Part shown: in pieces, positions 1 through 8,491 of the stretch | How the letters are laid out: each line of letters starts with the position of its first letter | How positions within the stretch are numbered: the stretch's first letter is position 1 | The notes under the pieces: generated by a model | Told to the model about the DNA's origin: nothing | Databases searched by the model: none | The model's input: the letters and a program-made list of their open reading frames with translations, nothing else | Origin: Lachnospiraceae bacterium | Lineage (GTDB): Bacteria; Bacillota; Clostridia; Lachnospirales; Lachnospiraceae | Direction: 5' to 3' | Length of the DNA stretch: 64,000 nt | NCBI GenBank assembly: GCA_021199235.1 | Contig: JAJQIL010000037.1 | Location: forward strand, 1 to 64,000 | Position numbers and translations under genes: made by a program

Positions 1-1799
1 CCCTCCACCACATGGCTCAGCGGCAAAAAGGACAGATAGACTGCCTGTTTGGTTCGGCTTTTGAAGCTGAGCAGGGATGCCATTGTCTCGGCCATCCACC
101 GCAGCTGCGCCTGGGAAAAGGCTACGCTCCTGGAATTGCCGGTGGTACCGGAGGTATAGCGCAAGGTGGCCAGATCCTGATAAGAAACCTGAACAGGCGT
201 GAGTTCCCGTCCTTTCCCCAGAGGAGCATTTCCATTAGAGAGAAACTGCTCCCATGACAGGATGCGGGCGTCCTCCGGCAGAGGCGCATTTTCCGTAAAG
301 GAAACCATCGTCCCGCCAAAGGTCATCTGGCTGACATGGGATAAAATACGAATGTCCCCGATGAAGAACCAGTTCGCACCGCTATTTTGCAGCAGCTCAT
401 CCAGTTCATCGGCGGGGGTGGTATAGTACAGCGGTACGCTGATAGCACCGGACAACCCGATTGCTGCATCCAGAACAAAGTATGTGACGCTGTTGATTCC
501 GCTGACAGCAACCTTGCTGCCCGAACCGATGCCAAGAGCCTGGAGTGCCCTGAGCGTCTCCTCAATGCGTTCACTGACAGATGAAGCGCTGCTTTCCCGT
601 ATGCCGTCACTGGTCACGTCGTAATAGGTAATGGATGTATTCTTCCGGCTCAGGCAGAAGCGTACCTGCTCAAATACTGTTCGGCTGTTGTGGTCGAGAA
701 AGTTCCTGCTGGTGGCATAGGCCAGGAGATTCGGCAGATACTCCCGCCAGTCCAGACAATAGGCTCCCATAAACCGTTCGGTGTTTGTCGTGTCGTATAT
801 TTTATCCTCAGTGAAGTAGGGAGCCAGAGAAAGCATATTGGTCAGGACGCTCTTTTTAACAGGCTTTTCTTCTGACAGATTGCGGGATGCTCCGATTTTT
901 CCAAGAAACGGAACCGGGAAAAATAAAGGCTTCGGCAGCCGTAAGGAGAGATTTTTCTCTGCCCAGTTCCGTACAGCGTCAATTAGCTCCGCCACCGTCG
1001 GCTGCGCAGAATCTGGAGCGGTCAGGTGGAAGGTTTTCCCCACAGAGTCCCTGGCATAGGTGATGCGGACAATGGATTTTGCCACATAGTCCACCGGCAC
1101 CATATTGACGCGCATTGACTTTTTGATTGGGAAAACACGCATTTGCTGTTTCAGGTACAGCTTCAGCGGATAGTAAAGCGTATTGAAATTTTTCACTCGT
1201 CCGGTTCTGGAATCTCCCACGATCTGACCGGGGCGAAAAACAGAGACAGGGAGCTGCCCCATTACCCGTGTGACAAGACGCTCTCCCTCAAACTTGCTTT
1301 GCTCATACAGACTGGAAAAACCAGAGTCTGTCAGGGAATCCTCCATGATGTGGCCGCTTCTTGTTCCAGCCACATATGCGGTGGACACATGGGAAAAGCG
1401 CCGGAGCGGATGGTCGGCCTGGATGCGCCTGGCAAAATCCAGTACATGATCTGTGCCGGTGACGTTGACCGCCCAAAACTGTTCCCGGCTGTGTCTGATG
1501 CCGATCACGGCAGCAGTGTGAATGACGTAATCGGTATGATGGATCAGCCGCTCCTGATCTATGTCAGAAAGGCCGAGATTTTCTTTCGTGATGTCCCCCA
1601 GCACCGGCAGGATGCGGCTCCCAAGATTCTCTGTCAGCTCCGGGCGTCCGTACCAGAGAGCGGTAAGGGTGTTAATTGCCTCCGAGACAGAATCGGCTCT
1701 TGTGAGGCCATAGACGACATCGTCCGTCGTCTGCATAAGTTCAGAAATGACTTCTGTCCCCAAAAATCCGGTTGTGCCGGTCAGAAATATATGGTACAT
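1..1799 (-). CDS. Partial fusion protein: N-terminal NAD(P)-binding thioester-reductase/SDR (male-sterility type) domain + C-terminal AMP-binding (acyl-CoA synthetase-like) domain; continues past left window edge
   Basis: Own minus-strand translation: ATG at 1799 after GGAGGA; MYHIFLTGTTGFLGTEVISEL (TGxxGFLG NAD motif); no stop seen to position 3; downstream LRYTSGTTGNSRSVAFS (AMP-binding core motif) and YLSFLPLSHVVE (LPLSHVxE motif of acyl-CoA synthetases). Missing from the ORF track because it is open at the window edge. Confidence 0.88.
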   Translation of the reverse strand, partial: MYHIFLTGTTGFLGTEVISELMQTTDDVVYGLTRADSVSEAINTLTALWYGRPELTENLGSRILPVLGDITKENLGLSDIDQERLIHHTDYVIHTAAVIGIRHSREQFWAVNVTGTDHVLDFARRIQADHPLRRFSHVSTAYVAGTRSGHIMEDSLTDSGFSSLYEQSKFEGERLVTRVMGQLPVSVFRPGQIVGDSRTGRVKNFNTLYYPLKLYLKQQMRVFPIKKSMRVNMVPVDYVAKSIVRITYARDSVGKTFHLTAPDSAQPTVAELIDAVRNWAEKNLSLRLPKPLFFPVPFLGKIGASRNLSEEKPVKKSVLTNMLSLAPYFTEDKIYDTTNTERFMGAYCLDWREYLPNLLAYATSRNFLDHNSRTVFEQVRFCLSRKNTSITYYDVTSDGIRESSASSVSERIEETLRALQALGIGSGSKVAVSGINSVTYFVLDAAIGLSGAISVPLYYTTPADELDELLQNSGANWFFIGDIRILSHVSQMTFGGTMVSFTENAPLPEDARILSWEQFLSNGNAPLGKGRELTPVQVSYQDLATLRYTSGTTGNSRSVAFSQAQLRWMAETMASLLSFKSRTKQAVYLSFLPLSHVVE

Positions 1800-1852
1800 T
1801 GGCTGTTCCTCCGAATGTTCTGGAATTTATACGGCGTAATTTCTGCGCTAAA

Positions 1853-2275
1853 CTATACGTTTCCCTGATGCAAAATATCCATTGTAAACCTCTCGGCGGC
1901 TTTCAGGTCATCTGTATCTGGATGCCCTTTATGCAAAGCTGTGAACTCACCGCGGCAGTAGAAGTTTTCTTCGGCAACGGGAATGCCCTTTTTCTCCAAC
2001 CGTTTCCGGATATCAGGAAACGCCCTCTGCGCGAGAGCGGATGTTGAGAATATGACCACTTTTCTGATCTTTTTGGGATCAAGCTGTTCAACATAATCTT
2101 TTACTTTATTGTCGATCCCGCCCCAGTACACGGAGGCTCCCAGAAAGAGAATGTCAGCCCGATCGGAAGCTCCGTTGCGGATAGGCTGTGCCTGCACACC
2201 AGCCGTCCGGGCAATGCACTTAGCAAGTTTTTCCGTATTTCCGCCTTTTGAAAAATACCGTACCTGAATCATCAT
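1853..2275 (-). CDS. Flavodoxin-domain protein
   Basis: MMIQVRYFSKGGNTEKLAKCIA (FMN-binding loop like T/SxxGNTxxxA), ILFLGASVYWGG; ATG at 2275 preferred over the 2353 ORF start. Confidence 0.85.
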   Translation of the reverse strand: MMIQVRYFSKGGNTEKLAKCIARTAGVQAQPIRNGASDRADILFLGASVYWGGIDNKVKDYVEQLDPKKIRKVVIFSTSALAQRAFPDIRKRLEKKGIPVAEENFYCRGEFTALHKGHPDTDDLKAAERFTMDILHQGNV

Positions 2276-2350
2276 GGTCTTTCTCTCCTTATCGTCTATT
2301 GACAAATTCACGTATTTACAGTATGATTGTAGCATATAAAAAGCAGAAAA

Positions 2351-2381
2351 CAAGTACTATCATAAAACATATATAGTATTG
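2351..2381. promoter_or_regulatory. Inverted repeat in divergent flavodoxin/HxlR promoter region (CAAGTACTAT...ATAGTATTG), candidate HxlR operator
   Basis: Arms CAAGTACTAT (2351-2360) and ATAGTATTG (2373-2381), imperfect dyad between divergent genes. Confidence 0.5.
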
Positions 2382-2407
2382 TTTAACGTACTATTGGAGG
2401 AGAAAGA

Positions 2408-2764
2408 ATGGAAACGGAGATAAATTGTCCACTACGTTATTTACAGTCACTTCTGGGTGGCAAATGGAAGATGCCGATTGTCTGCATGCTGGCAGGAGGA
2501 ACCCCTTTGCGCAACGCTACAATCAAACGGCGGCTGGGGCAGATCACAAGTACAATGCTCTCGCAGACACTAAGGGAATTAGAAGCTGATGGAATCATTA
2601 GTCGAAAACAATTCAACGAAGTGCCACCTCATGTGGAATATTCCCTGACGGAGCGTGGGCAAAGCGTTGTTCCGATTCTGGCTGAACTTGGCACATGGGC
2701 GACGGAACAGATGGCGGAGCAGCAAAAAATCCCTGCCTGCGGAGGTTGTTCTGTCAAATGTTAG
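2408..2764 (+). CDS. HxlR-family winged-helix transcriptional regulator
   Basis: CPLRYLQSLLGGKWKMPIVCML...LRELEADGIISRKQFNEVPPHVEYSLTERG, classic HxlR signature. Confidence 0.93.
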   Translation: METEINCPLRYLQSLLGGKWKMPIVCMLAGGTPLRNATIKRRLGQITSTMLSQTLRELEADGIISRKQFNEVPPHVEYSLTERGQSVVPILAELGTWATEQMAEQQKIPACGGCSVKC

Positions 2765-2892
2765 GAGAAAAAAAGATTCAGGCATTGTTCACGTATCCAA
2801 CACAGAATAGACAACCTTTTGTCACAAATCAAATGATAAAATGCATCGGCAGTGTAAACACTGCCCAAATATAAACAGGAGGCATTCATATC

Positions 2893-4665
2893 ATGAAATG
2901 CAGTATGAAAAAAAATCTGTCCTCTTTTCTTTCCCTGACGCTTGCCTTTTCGCTAACTGCGGGCTTCGGAATCAGCGCCAGTGCCGAAGAAAGTGCAAAG
3001 ACATTCACAGAGACTGTCGCAGAGGAAAACCTGTCCGAAAACATAACAGATACATCAGGCGTTAATAACTATTATCTCGTGACAAATATGTACGGCGATG
3101 GGCAGAAGCCCTGGTATATTGTGATCGACTACGGCGTGGAACTCGACCCGTCAGGTGTCTCTACAGACGATTTTGAAGTGGACAATTATGAAATTGAAGC
3201 CGTTTATACAAATTCAGAGGCTGCTCTTCCAGACAGCAGCACATCTGGAAGTTTTGTACTAATTGAACTTTCCACCGACTATACTACCACAAACTACGGA
3301 GGGAGCGGTTCCGGAAGCAGTGAATCAGATGAATATAATTCCTTCGGAAATAACTCTTTGGGGGATGACTCACTTGAAGAAGGATCAGAGGATGCGCGTT
3401 CCCTGGGAGAAGGCTTTGTCGGAGGTGGTTCTTTCGGAGATGATTCTTCTGGAAATGATTCTTTCGGTGATGATTCTGCGGAAGACAGGGAGATTTCCAA
3501 CAATAGTGGAAACACAGAATTCCTCAGCTATGAGGAAAACGAAACGGAATCCGGTAACATGAATGGCCTGGATGATTCCGGCTTCGGCAATCGCGGCGAC
3601 CGCTCCGGGTTGGGCGGCTCCGGTATGGATGACTTTGGTACAGGCGACTCGAATACAGGTGACCCTGACACGGACGACTTCGATGCGTCCGATAAGGCAG
3701 AACGTTCCATACAAGAAGGCAACAGCAGCAGAGGCTCCATGTTCTCCTCACAGTCTGCGCTCAGCAACCAGCTGACCGTGACGTTCCGGCAGACTGGCAG
3801 CATTTCCTGCCTAGATGGAACGACTCTGGATGCGTGGGCAGAAAGCTGTACTACCAATTATGAAAATAATGTAAATCTTCTGGTTGAAAACTTTTCCCAG
3901 TATACATTTACACTCTCAGACGGTACTTCCCTGATGTACAGCCTGTATCTGCCGGATGATTACTCGGAAGATACCGAATATCCTCTTGTCCTGTTTATGC
4001 CGGACGCTACCGGAGAAGGCAGTGATGAATATCTCGCCCTGACGGAAAGCCTGGGCGGCGTGATCTGGACGACCGAAGAATGGCAGAGCGAACATGAAAC
4101 CATCGTGCTTGTCCCGCAGTATGAATCCTCCAATACCGAAGACCCTGCGTATACCATGGAGCTGGTCGCCGAAATCGTTAGCCAGTACAGCGTAGATACT
4201 TCCAGAGAATATCTGGTCGGACAGTCTTCCGGAACCATCCGCTCCATCAAGCTGCTCATTGATTACCCGGATGAATTTGCCGGAGCGCTTCTGGTTGCCG
4301 GCCAGACCGATTCCGCCTACACCGATTCAATCTCGCAGCTGTCCACGCAGAACATCTGGATGATCTGCTCCGAAGGAGACGCGAGAGCTTATCCGGGCAT
4401 GACCGAGATCACCGAGGCCGTGGAAGCAGAGGGAACCGAAGTGACTATTGCCCAATGGGCAGCCACACTCACCGATGAAGAACAGGAACAGCTGGCAGCC
4501 GGGCAGGCTTCAGCAGGAACAACAATCAACTGGACAATTTTTGACGCCAATACCGTAATGAGAGACGATGTAACTTCTACGGACGCTACAGAGCACATGA
4601 ACACCTGGCGTGTGGCATATGATCTGGACACCGTAAGAGAATGGCTGTTTGAACAGACACTGTAA
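2893..4665 (+). CDS. Secreted PHB-depolymerase/PhaZ-like alpha/beta hydrolase with G/S/D-rich low-complexity insert
   Basis: N-terminal signal peptide MKCSMKKNLSSFLSLTLAFSLTAGFGISASA; low-complexity segment; hydrolase domain with GQSSG nucleophile elbow and C-terminal EHMNTWRVAYDLDTVREWLFEQ. Confidence 0.8.
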   Translation: MKCSMKKNLSSFLSLTLAFSLTAGFGISASAEESAKTFTETVAEENLSENITDTSGVNNYYLVTNMYGDGQKPWYIVIDYGVELDPSGVSTDDFEVDNYEIEAVYTNSEAALPDSSTSGSFVLIELSTDYTTTNYGGSGSGSSESDEYNSFGNNSLGDDSLEEGSEDARSLGEGFVGGGSFGDDSSGNDSFGDDSAEDREISNNSGNTEFLSYEENETESGNMNGLDDSGFGNRGDRSGLGGSGMDDFGTGDSNTGDPDTDDFDASDKAERSIQEGNSSRGSMFSSQSALSNQLTVTFRQTGSISCLDGTTLDAWAESCTTNYENNVNLLVENFSQYTFTLSDGTSLMYSLYLPDDYSEDTEYPLVLFMPDATGEGSDEYLALTESLGGVIWTTEEWQSEHETIVLVPQYESSNTEDPAYTMELVAEIVSQYSVDTSREYLVGQSSGTIRSIKLLIDYPDEFAGALLVAGQTDSAYTDSISQLSTQNIWMICSEGDARAYPGMTEITEAVEAEGTEVTIAQWAATLTDEEQEQLAAGQASAGTTINWTIFDANTVMRDDVTSTDATEHMNTWRVAYDLDTVREWLFEQTL

Positions 4666-4714
4666 GAACGGAATCACAAACAGAAACGTGAGCCGCCAGG
4701 CACAAACGATTATC

Positions 4715-4746
4715 AGGCCGGATAAGAAAAATATCCGGCCTGTTTT
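4715..4746 (+). terminator. Rho-independent terminator after secreted esterase
   Basis: Perfect stem AGGCCGGATA/TATCCGGCCT followed by GTTTTA. Confidence 0.85.
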
Positions 4747-4777
4747 ACCATATCGTTTGCTTTTCAAAAAAGCACTT

Positions 4778-5060
4778 TTAATAAGCTTCCTTCTCCCCTT
4801 GAAGCAAAGCATACAGTTCTTCAATAATATCCTCCGTCGCAGCCTTAAGAACATCTTCAAGGATTTCATTTTTACCGGTGTTTACCCAGTATGCCCCGGG
4901 GGTGCATCCCTTTGAAATATAGTTGATTACCGACCAGAGATTATAGATTTCCTTGCTGCCAAATAAATATCCGTCATACCAATCCCTTATTTCGCTTTCC
5001 TTCTCCGATGCGCCATAGTATGCAAGCATCTTTGTCACTTCTTCGCTGTCGCCATATTTA
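4778..5060 (-). pseudogene. Fragment of AAA-ATPase-like/PD-(D/E)XK family protein
   Basis: YYGASEKESEIRDWYDGYLFGSKEIYNLWSVINYISKG...AYWVNTGKNEILEDVL resembles the middle of the AAA-ATPase_like family; no P-loop N-terminus or nuclease C-terminus; abuts galK 3' end. Confidence 0.7.
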
Positions 5061-5072
5061 CTCCCCGTCGTA

Positions 5073-6245
5073 CTACAACAGCTTTCTTGCTCCATCTCCG
5101 ATTTCTACAACATAGAATTCGGCCTCGTGTCCAACTTTTTCTTTATACTGCGCGCCAAGCACTTCAATAAATTTATTCACCACATCCGTTTTTACAATAC
5201 TTACCGTACATCCTCCAAATCCGCCACCGGTAATTCTTGATCCGATCACGCCGGGAATCTTCCATGCAAGGTCAACCAGAATATCAATTTCTTTACAGGA
5301 TACCTCGTAGTCATCCCGAAGAGATATATGAGATGCATTCATCAGCTGACCAAATGCTTCAATATTCCCCTCTTTCAAAGCCTGCACTGCCTGAATGGTT
5401 CTCTGGTTCTCATATACGGCATGTTTTGCACGTTTACGGCAGATTGGATCTGGAATCGCATCTTTATTTGCCTCAAACTGTGCCTCATTTAAATCTCCCA
5501 GCGTTTTCACATCCAGAATCTTTTGCAGATCCCTCAGTGCAGTTTCGCTTTCATTCCTCCTGTCATTGTATGCAGAACTTACAAGGCTATGTTTCACTTT
5601 ACTGTTTGCAATCACAATTTTCGCATCTGATAATATTACCGGAGCGTATTCAAAATTCAGCGTATTGGTATCCAGAAAAATTGCGCAGTCTTTTTTGCCC
5701 ATTGCACTTGCAAACTGATCCATGATGCCACAATTCATACCATTGAAATTATTCTCCGAAGATTGACCTATCAGAGCAAGGTCCTGCATTGTCAAATCAT
5801 CAATTCCATACATATCCTTTAGCATAGTGCCAGTCAATACTTCTAATGACGCAGAAGACGAAAGCCCGGAACCATCAGGGATATTTCCCCATATCAAAAA
5901 ATCTACACCTGCATCCAGCTTATATCCTTTTTTCTCAAATGCCCATATAACTCCCTTGGGATAATTGGTCCATCCGGCCTCTTCAGCAGGAATCAGATCA
6001 TCCAAAGATGTTTCCATCACTTTTTGCTCTGAAAAGTTCAGAGAACAAAAACGTAATTTTCTGTCAGTTCTTTTTCTTGCCAGACCATAGGTTCCAATAC
6101 TCAATGCACATGGAAAAACATGTCCTCCATTATAATCTGTATGTTCTCCGATCAGATTCACGCGTCCTGGTGCAAAATAATACCGGATATCGCCTGCGCC
6201 ACCATAAATTTCCTGATATGTTTTCAGTAATTGCTCCTTTGTCAT
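5073..6245 (-). CDS. galK: Galactokinase
   Basis: YYFAPGRVNLIGEHTDYNGGHVFPCAL galactokinase signature; GSGLSSSASLEV; GGGFGGCTVSI. Confidence 0.97.
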   Translation of the reverse strand: MTKEQLLKTYQEIYGGAGDIRYYFAPGRVNLIGEHTDYNGGHVFPCALSIGTYGLARKRTDRKLRFCSLNFSEQKVMETSLDDLIPAEEAGWTNYPKGVIWAFEKKGYKLDAGVDFLIWGNIPDGSGLSSSASLEVLTGTMLKDMYGIDDLTMQDLALIGQSSENNFNGMNCGIMDQFASAMGKKDCAIFLDTNTLNFEYAPVILSDAKIVIANSKVKHSLVSSAYNDRRNESETALRDLQKILDVKTLGDLNEAQFEANKDAIPDPICRKRAKHAVYENQRTIQAVQALKEGNIEAFGQLMNASHISLRDDYEVSCKEIDILVDLAWKIPGVIGSRITGGGFGGCTVSIVKTDVVNKFIEVLGAQYKEKVGHEAEFYVVEIGDGARKLL

Positions 6246-6250
6246 CTCGA

Positions 6251-6392
6251 TTACTCCTTTACCGCATAACCATTTGGATGATTTTTATGCCATTTCCATG
6301 CTGTTTCAATAGTTTCCCTTTCCTGCTTCAATTAACTCGTATTCTGTATGTGAACCAATATAACCGGCTCCTCCCAATACTAAAATACTCAT
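6251..6392 (-). pseudogene. galE: galE relic (UDP-glucose 4-epimerase) with internal deletion joining the extreme N- and C-termini
   Basis: RBS GGGAGGATTTGAAATG then MSILVLGGAGYIGSHTEYELIEAGKGNY*; C-terminal reading ETIETAWKWHKNHPNGYAVKE* ends just before galK. Confidence 0.8.
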
Positions 6393-6485
6393 TTCAAATC
6401 CTCCCATATATTTTTTGAGCCCTGGAAACCTGACATTTCCAGGGCCGCTGTCCTATCTTAATAAATATTTGTGTTTACTTCTGTT

Positions 6486-8465
6486 TTAACTAATTATAAG
6501 GCATACTTCTTTCTGACCTTCCTCCAGATTTAAGATACAAAGATTCTCATATACTTCCACCTGATCCGTACAGTCTTCTCCGTTTACCAATACCTGATGC
6601 AGTGGGGTCTCCATGATCCAGCCAATTGTTCCACTCTCATGAATAACAGCCATCAACCGCTTCGCACATCCCTTTTGATACTCCACTGCCTGAAATCCTG
6701 CATATTTATTTATCAATCCCAGAACTTCAACCTGCGTTTCTACAGGCAGCACCCAGTATAGCGCATAATCCGATGCCTCGATTTTATCTCGATACTCTGT
6801 TCCTGCCTTTAGCAGTGTTGCTTTTTTCGCCTGATAATCGTACAGCCAGTAATCTTTTTCTTTGCAAAGTTCCGGAACCAACTGCGCTGAAACTTCAAAT
6901 ATCTGTGACTGCCTTGTCAGATTATATACGGCTATCACACCTGCTTTTCTTCCGGCAGAGATTCCGTAATTATGCAGTTTCAATACTCCATTTTGGCGTG
7001 GATCTGCAAAGATACAGTCCTCGGAAGGCTTTGCGGAACGTTCCAGCATCAAAATTTTCCCATCAAAATATGTCAATGACTTCAGAATCTCCGGATCCGA
7101 TTCTCCGATTTTATCACTAACATAAATCGGACCTCCGCTGATTGCACGAAGAACACTATGCTTCTGTGCATCTTCATGTCTGCTCCAGAACATGTCCCAG
7201 TCACAGCAGTAAATTTCATTATGATATAAGGAATTATATGCATTCTGCAACAGATGTTCTGTAAATCCATCTTCCTTTTCCGGCATAAAATCATCGCTGT
7301 TCCTTGACAGAGCCATGGTCGGGCGAGCCAATATATTTTCCATTGCCATCCCCATACAGTTTATCACAGCACCATCCATGCGCGATGCTCCCTGTTCCAA
7401 AGCAAGACTTAGTCCTCTTGCTGCTGTAGTAAGGTCTATGTCATTTTCAAAATAACAGGCTGTAGAACTCTGTCCGTCTACTTTCACAAAACGGATCCCC
7501 TGTCGAAACAGTTCCTCATACCAGTCTGCATAAAATCCGGATCCATTCATTGGATTGGGAAGAATTTTGTGACTTCTGGTTTCATACAGATATTCTTTCT
7601 CATTTTTATAAAGATCAGAATTTTTCTGAATCCCATTCCAAAATCCTGCCAGTGCATGCCATACTCCTACCCACTGAATATCTGCCTCTTTTTTTAGTCG
7701 ACCCACCATAGCAGAAAAACCATTCGGAAATTTATCGCGATCCGGAATATATTCACAAAGATTATCCTCTTCCACCGATAGCCAGCCATCATCTATCAGC
7801 ATCCATTTTACAGGAATTTTCTTATTCCGAAATTCCTCAGCCTTTTTTATGATCGCGTTCTCGTTCATGTCACGATAAAATGCATTCCAGCTGCACCAGC
7901 CAAGGTAGTGGAACATTTCCGGAATACGCCGTTCTTCTCTCGGACGTATTCCTTTATCACGTTCCAGCCACAGAAAGGCTTTTCGTATCGCTTCATATAC
8001 TGTTTTGCCTTCTGCGATCAGGTACACCGGCTCCTCAATCCTATTCTGACCGCCAATGCCAGATGTCAGTTCAAAACAGAGTTCTTCTTTTGTTCCAGGC
8101 ATCAAGTATGTCTTAAACTGTTCGCCAACCACAGGAATCATACATCTGTACGTTTCTTCATATTCCATCAAAAGAACCTGCGTCTTTTCAGGTATCTGTC
8201 CAAACTCACGAATGAAGGACGGGCGTGTCCACCATTCATTATACAGATAAAACGCTGTCATCCTCTGTGGTTTTTTTACCGGTATCCAGAGCCTGACCGG
8301 ATGTTCCATTCTAAGATTTTTATTCTCCCGAAACGCCTCGTTTTTTATATTAATTTTGATACTCCCCAGCAGACAGTCCTCCTGCAGACATTCCCGGAAT
8401 TGAATATCCTCTGCACGTTCACCGGTAATCTGTTCTGATTTCTGACAGTTGATCTCGTATCTCAT
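6486..8465 (-). CDS. GH36-family glycosidase (raffinose synthase/Sip1-like, alpha-galactosidase-type)
   Basis: HYLGWCSWNAFYRDM...KWMLIDDGWLS...FVKVDGQSS; MRYEI start at 8465 likely, ORF extends to 8495. Confidence 0.8.
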   Translation of the reverse strand: MRYEINCQKSEQITGERAEDIQFRECLQEDCLLGSIKINIKNEAFRENKNLRMEHPVRLWIPVKKPQRMTAFYLYNEWWTRPSFIREFGQIPEKTQVLLMEYEETYRCMIPVVGEQFKTYLMPGTKEELCFELTSGIGGQNRIEEPVYLIAEGKTVYEAIRKAFLWLERDKGIRPREERRIPEMFHYLGWCSWNAFYRDMNENAIIKKAEEFRNKKIPVKWMLIDDGWLSVEEDNLCEYIPDRDKFPNGFSAMVGRLKKEADIQWVGVWHALAGFWNGIQKNSDLYKNEKEYLYETRSHKILPNPMNGSGFYADWYEELFRQGIRFVKVDGQSSTACYFENDIDLTTAARGLSLALEQGASRMDGAVINCMGMAMENILARPTMALSRNSDDFMPEKEDGFTEHLLQNAYNSLYHNEIYCCDWDMFWSRHEDAQKHSVLRAISGGPIYVSDKIGESDPEILKSLTYFDGKILMLERSAKPSEDCIFADPRQNGVLKLHNYGISAGRKAGVIAVYNLTRQSQIFEVSAQLVPELCKEKDYWLYDYQAKKATLLKAGTEYRDKIEASDYALYWVLPVETQVEVLGLINKYAGFQAVEYQKGCAKRLMAVIHESGTIGWIMETPLHQVLVNGEDCTDQVEVYENLCILNLEEGQKEVCLIIS

Positions 8466-8491
8466 ATTTCTGCCATGTTCCCTTCTGGTTG

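Noticed and set aside
1143-1868. 241-aa plus-strand ORF in the first 2 kb
   Set aside because: Antisense of the SDR-AMP-binding fusion, which has RBS and family motifs.
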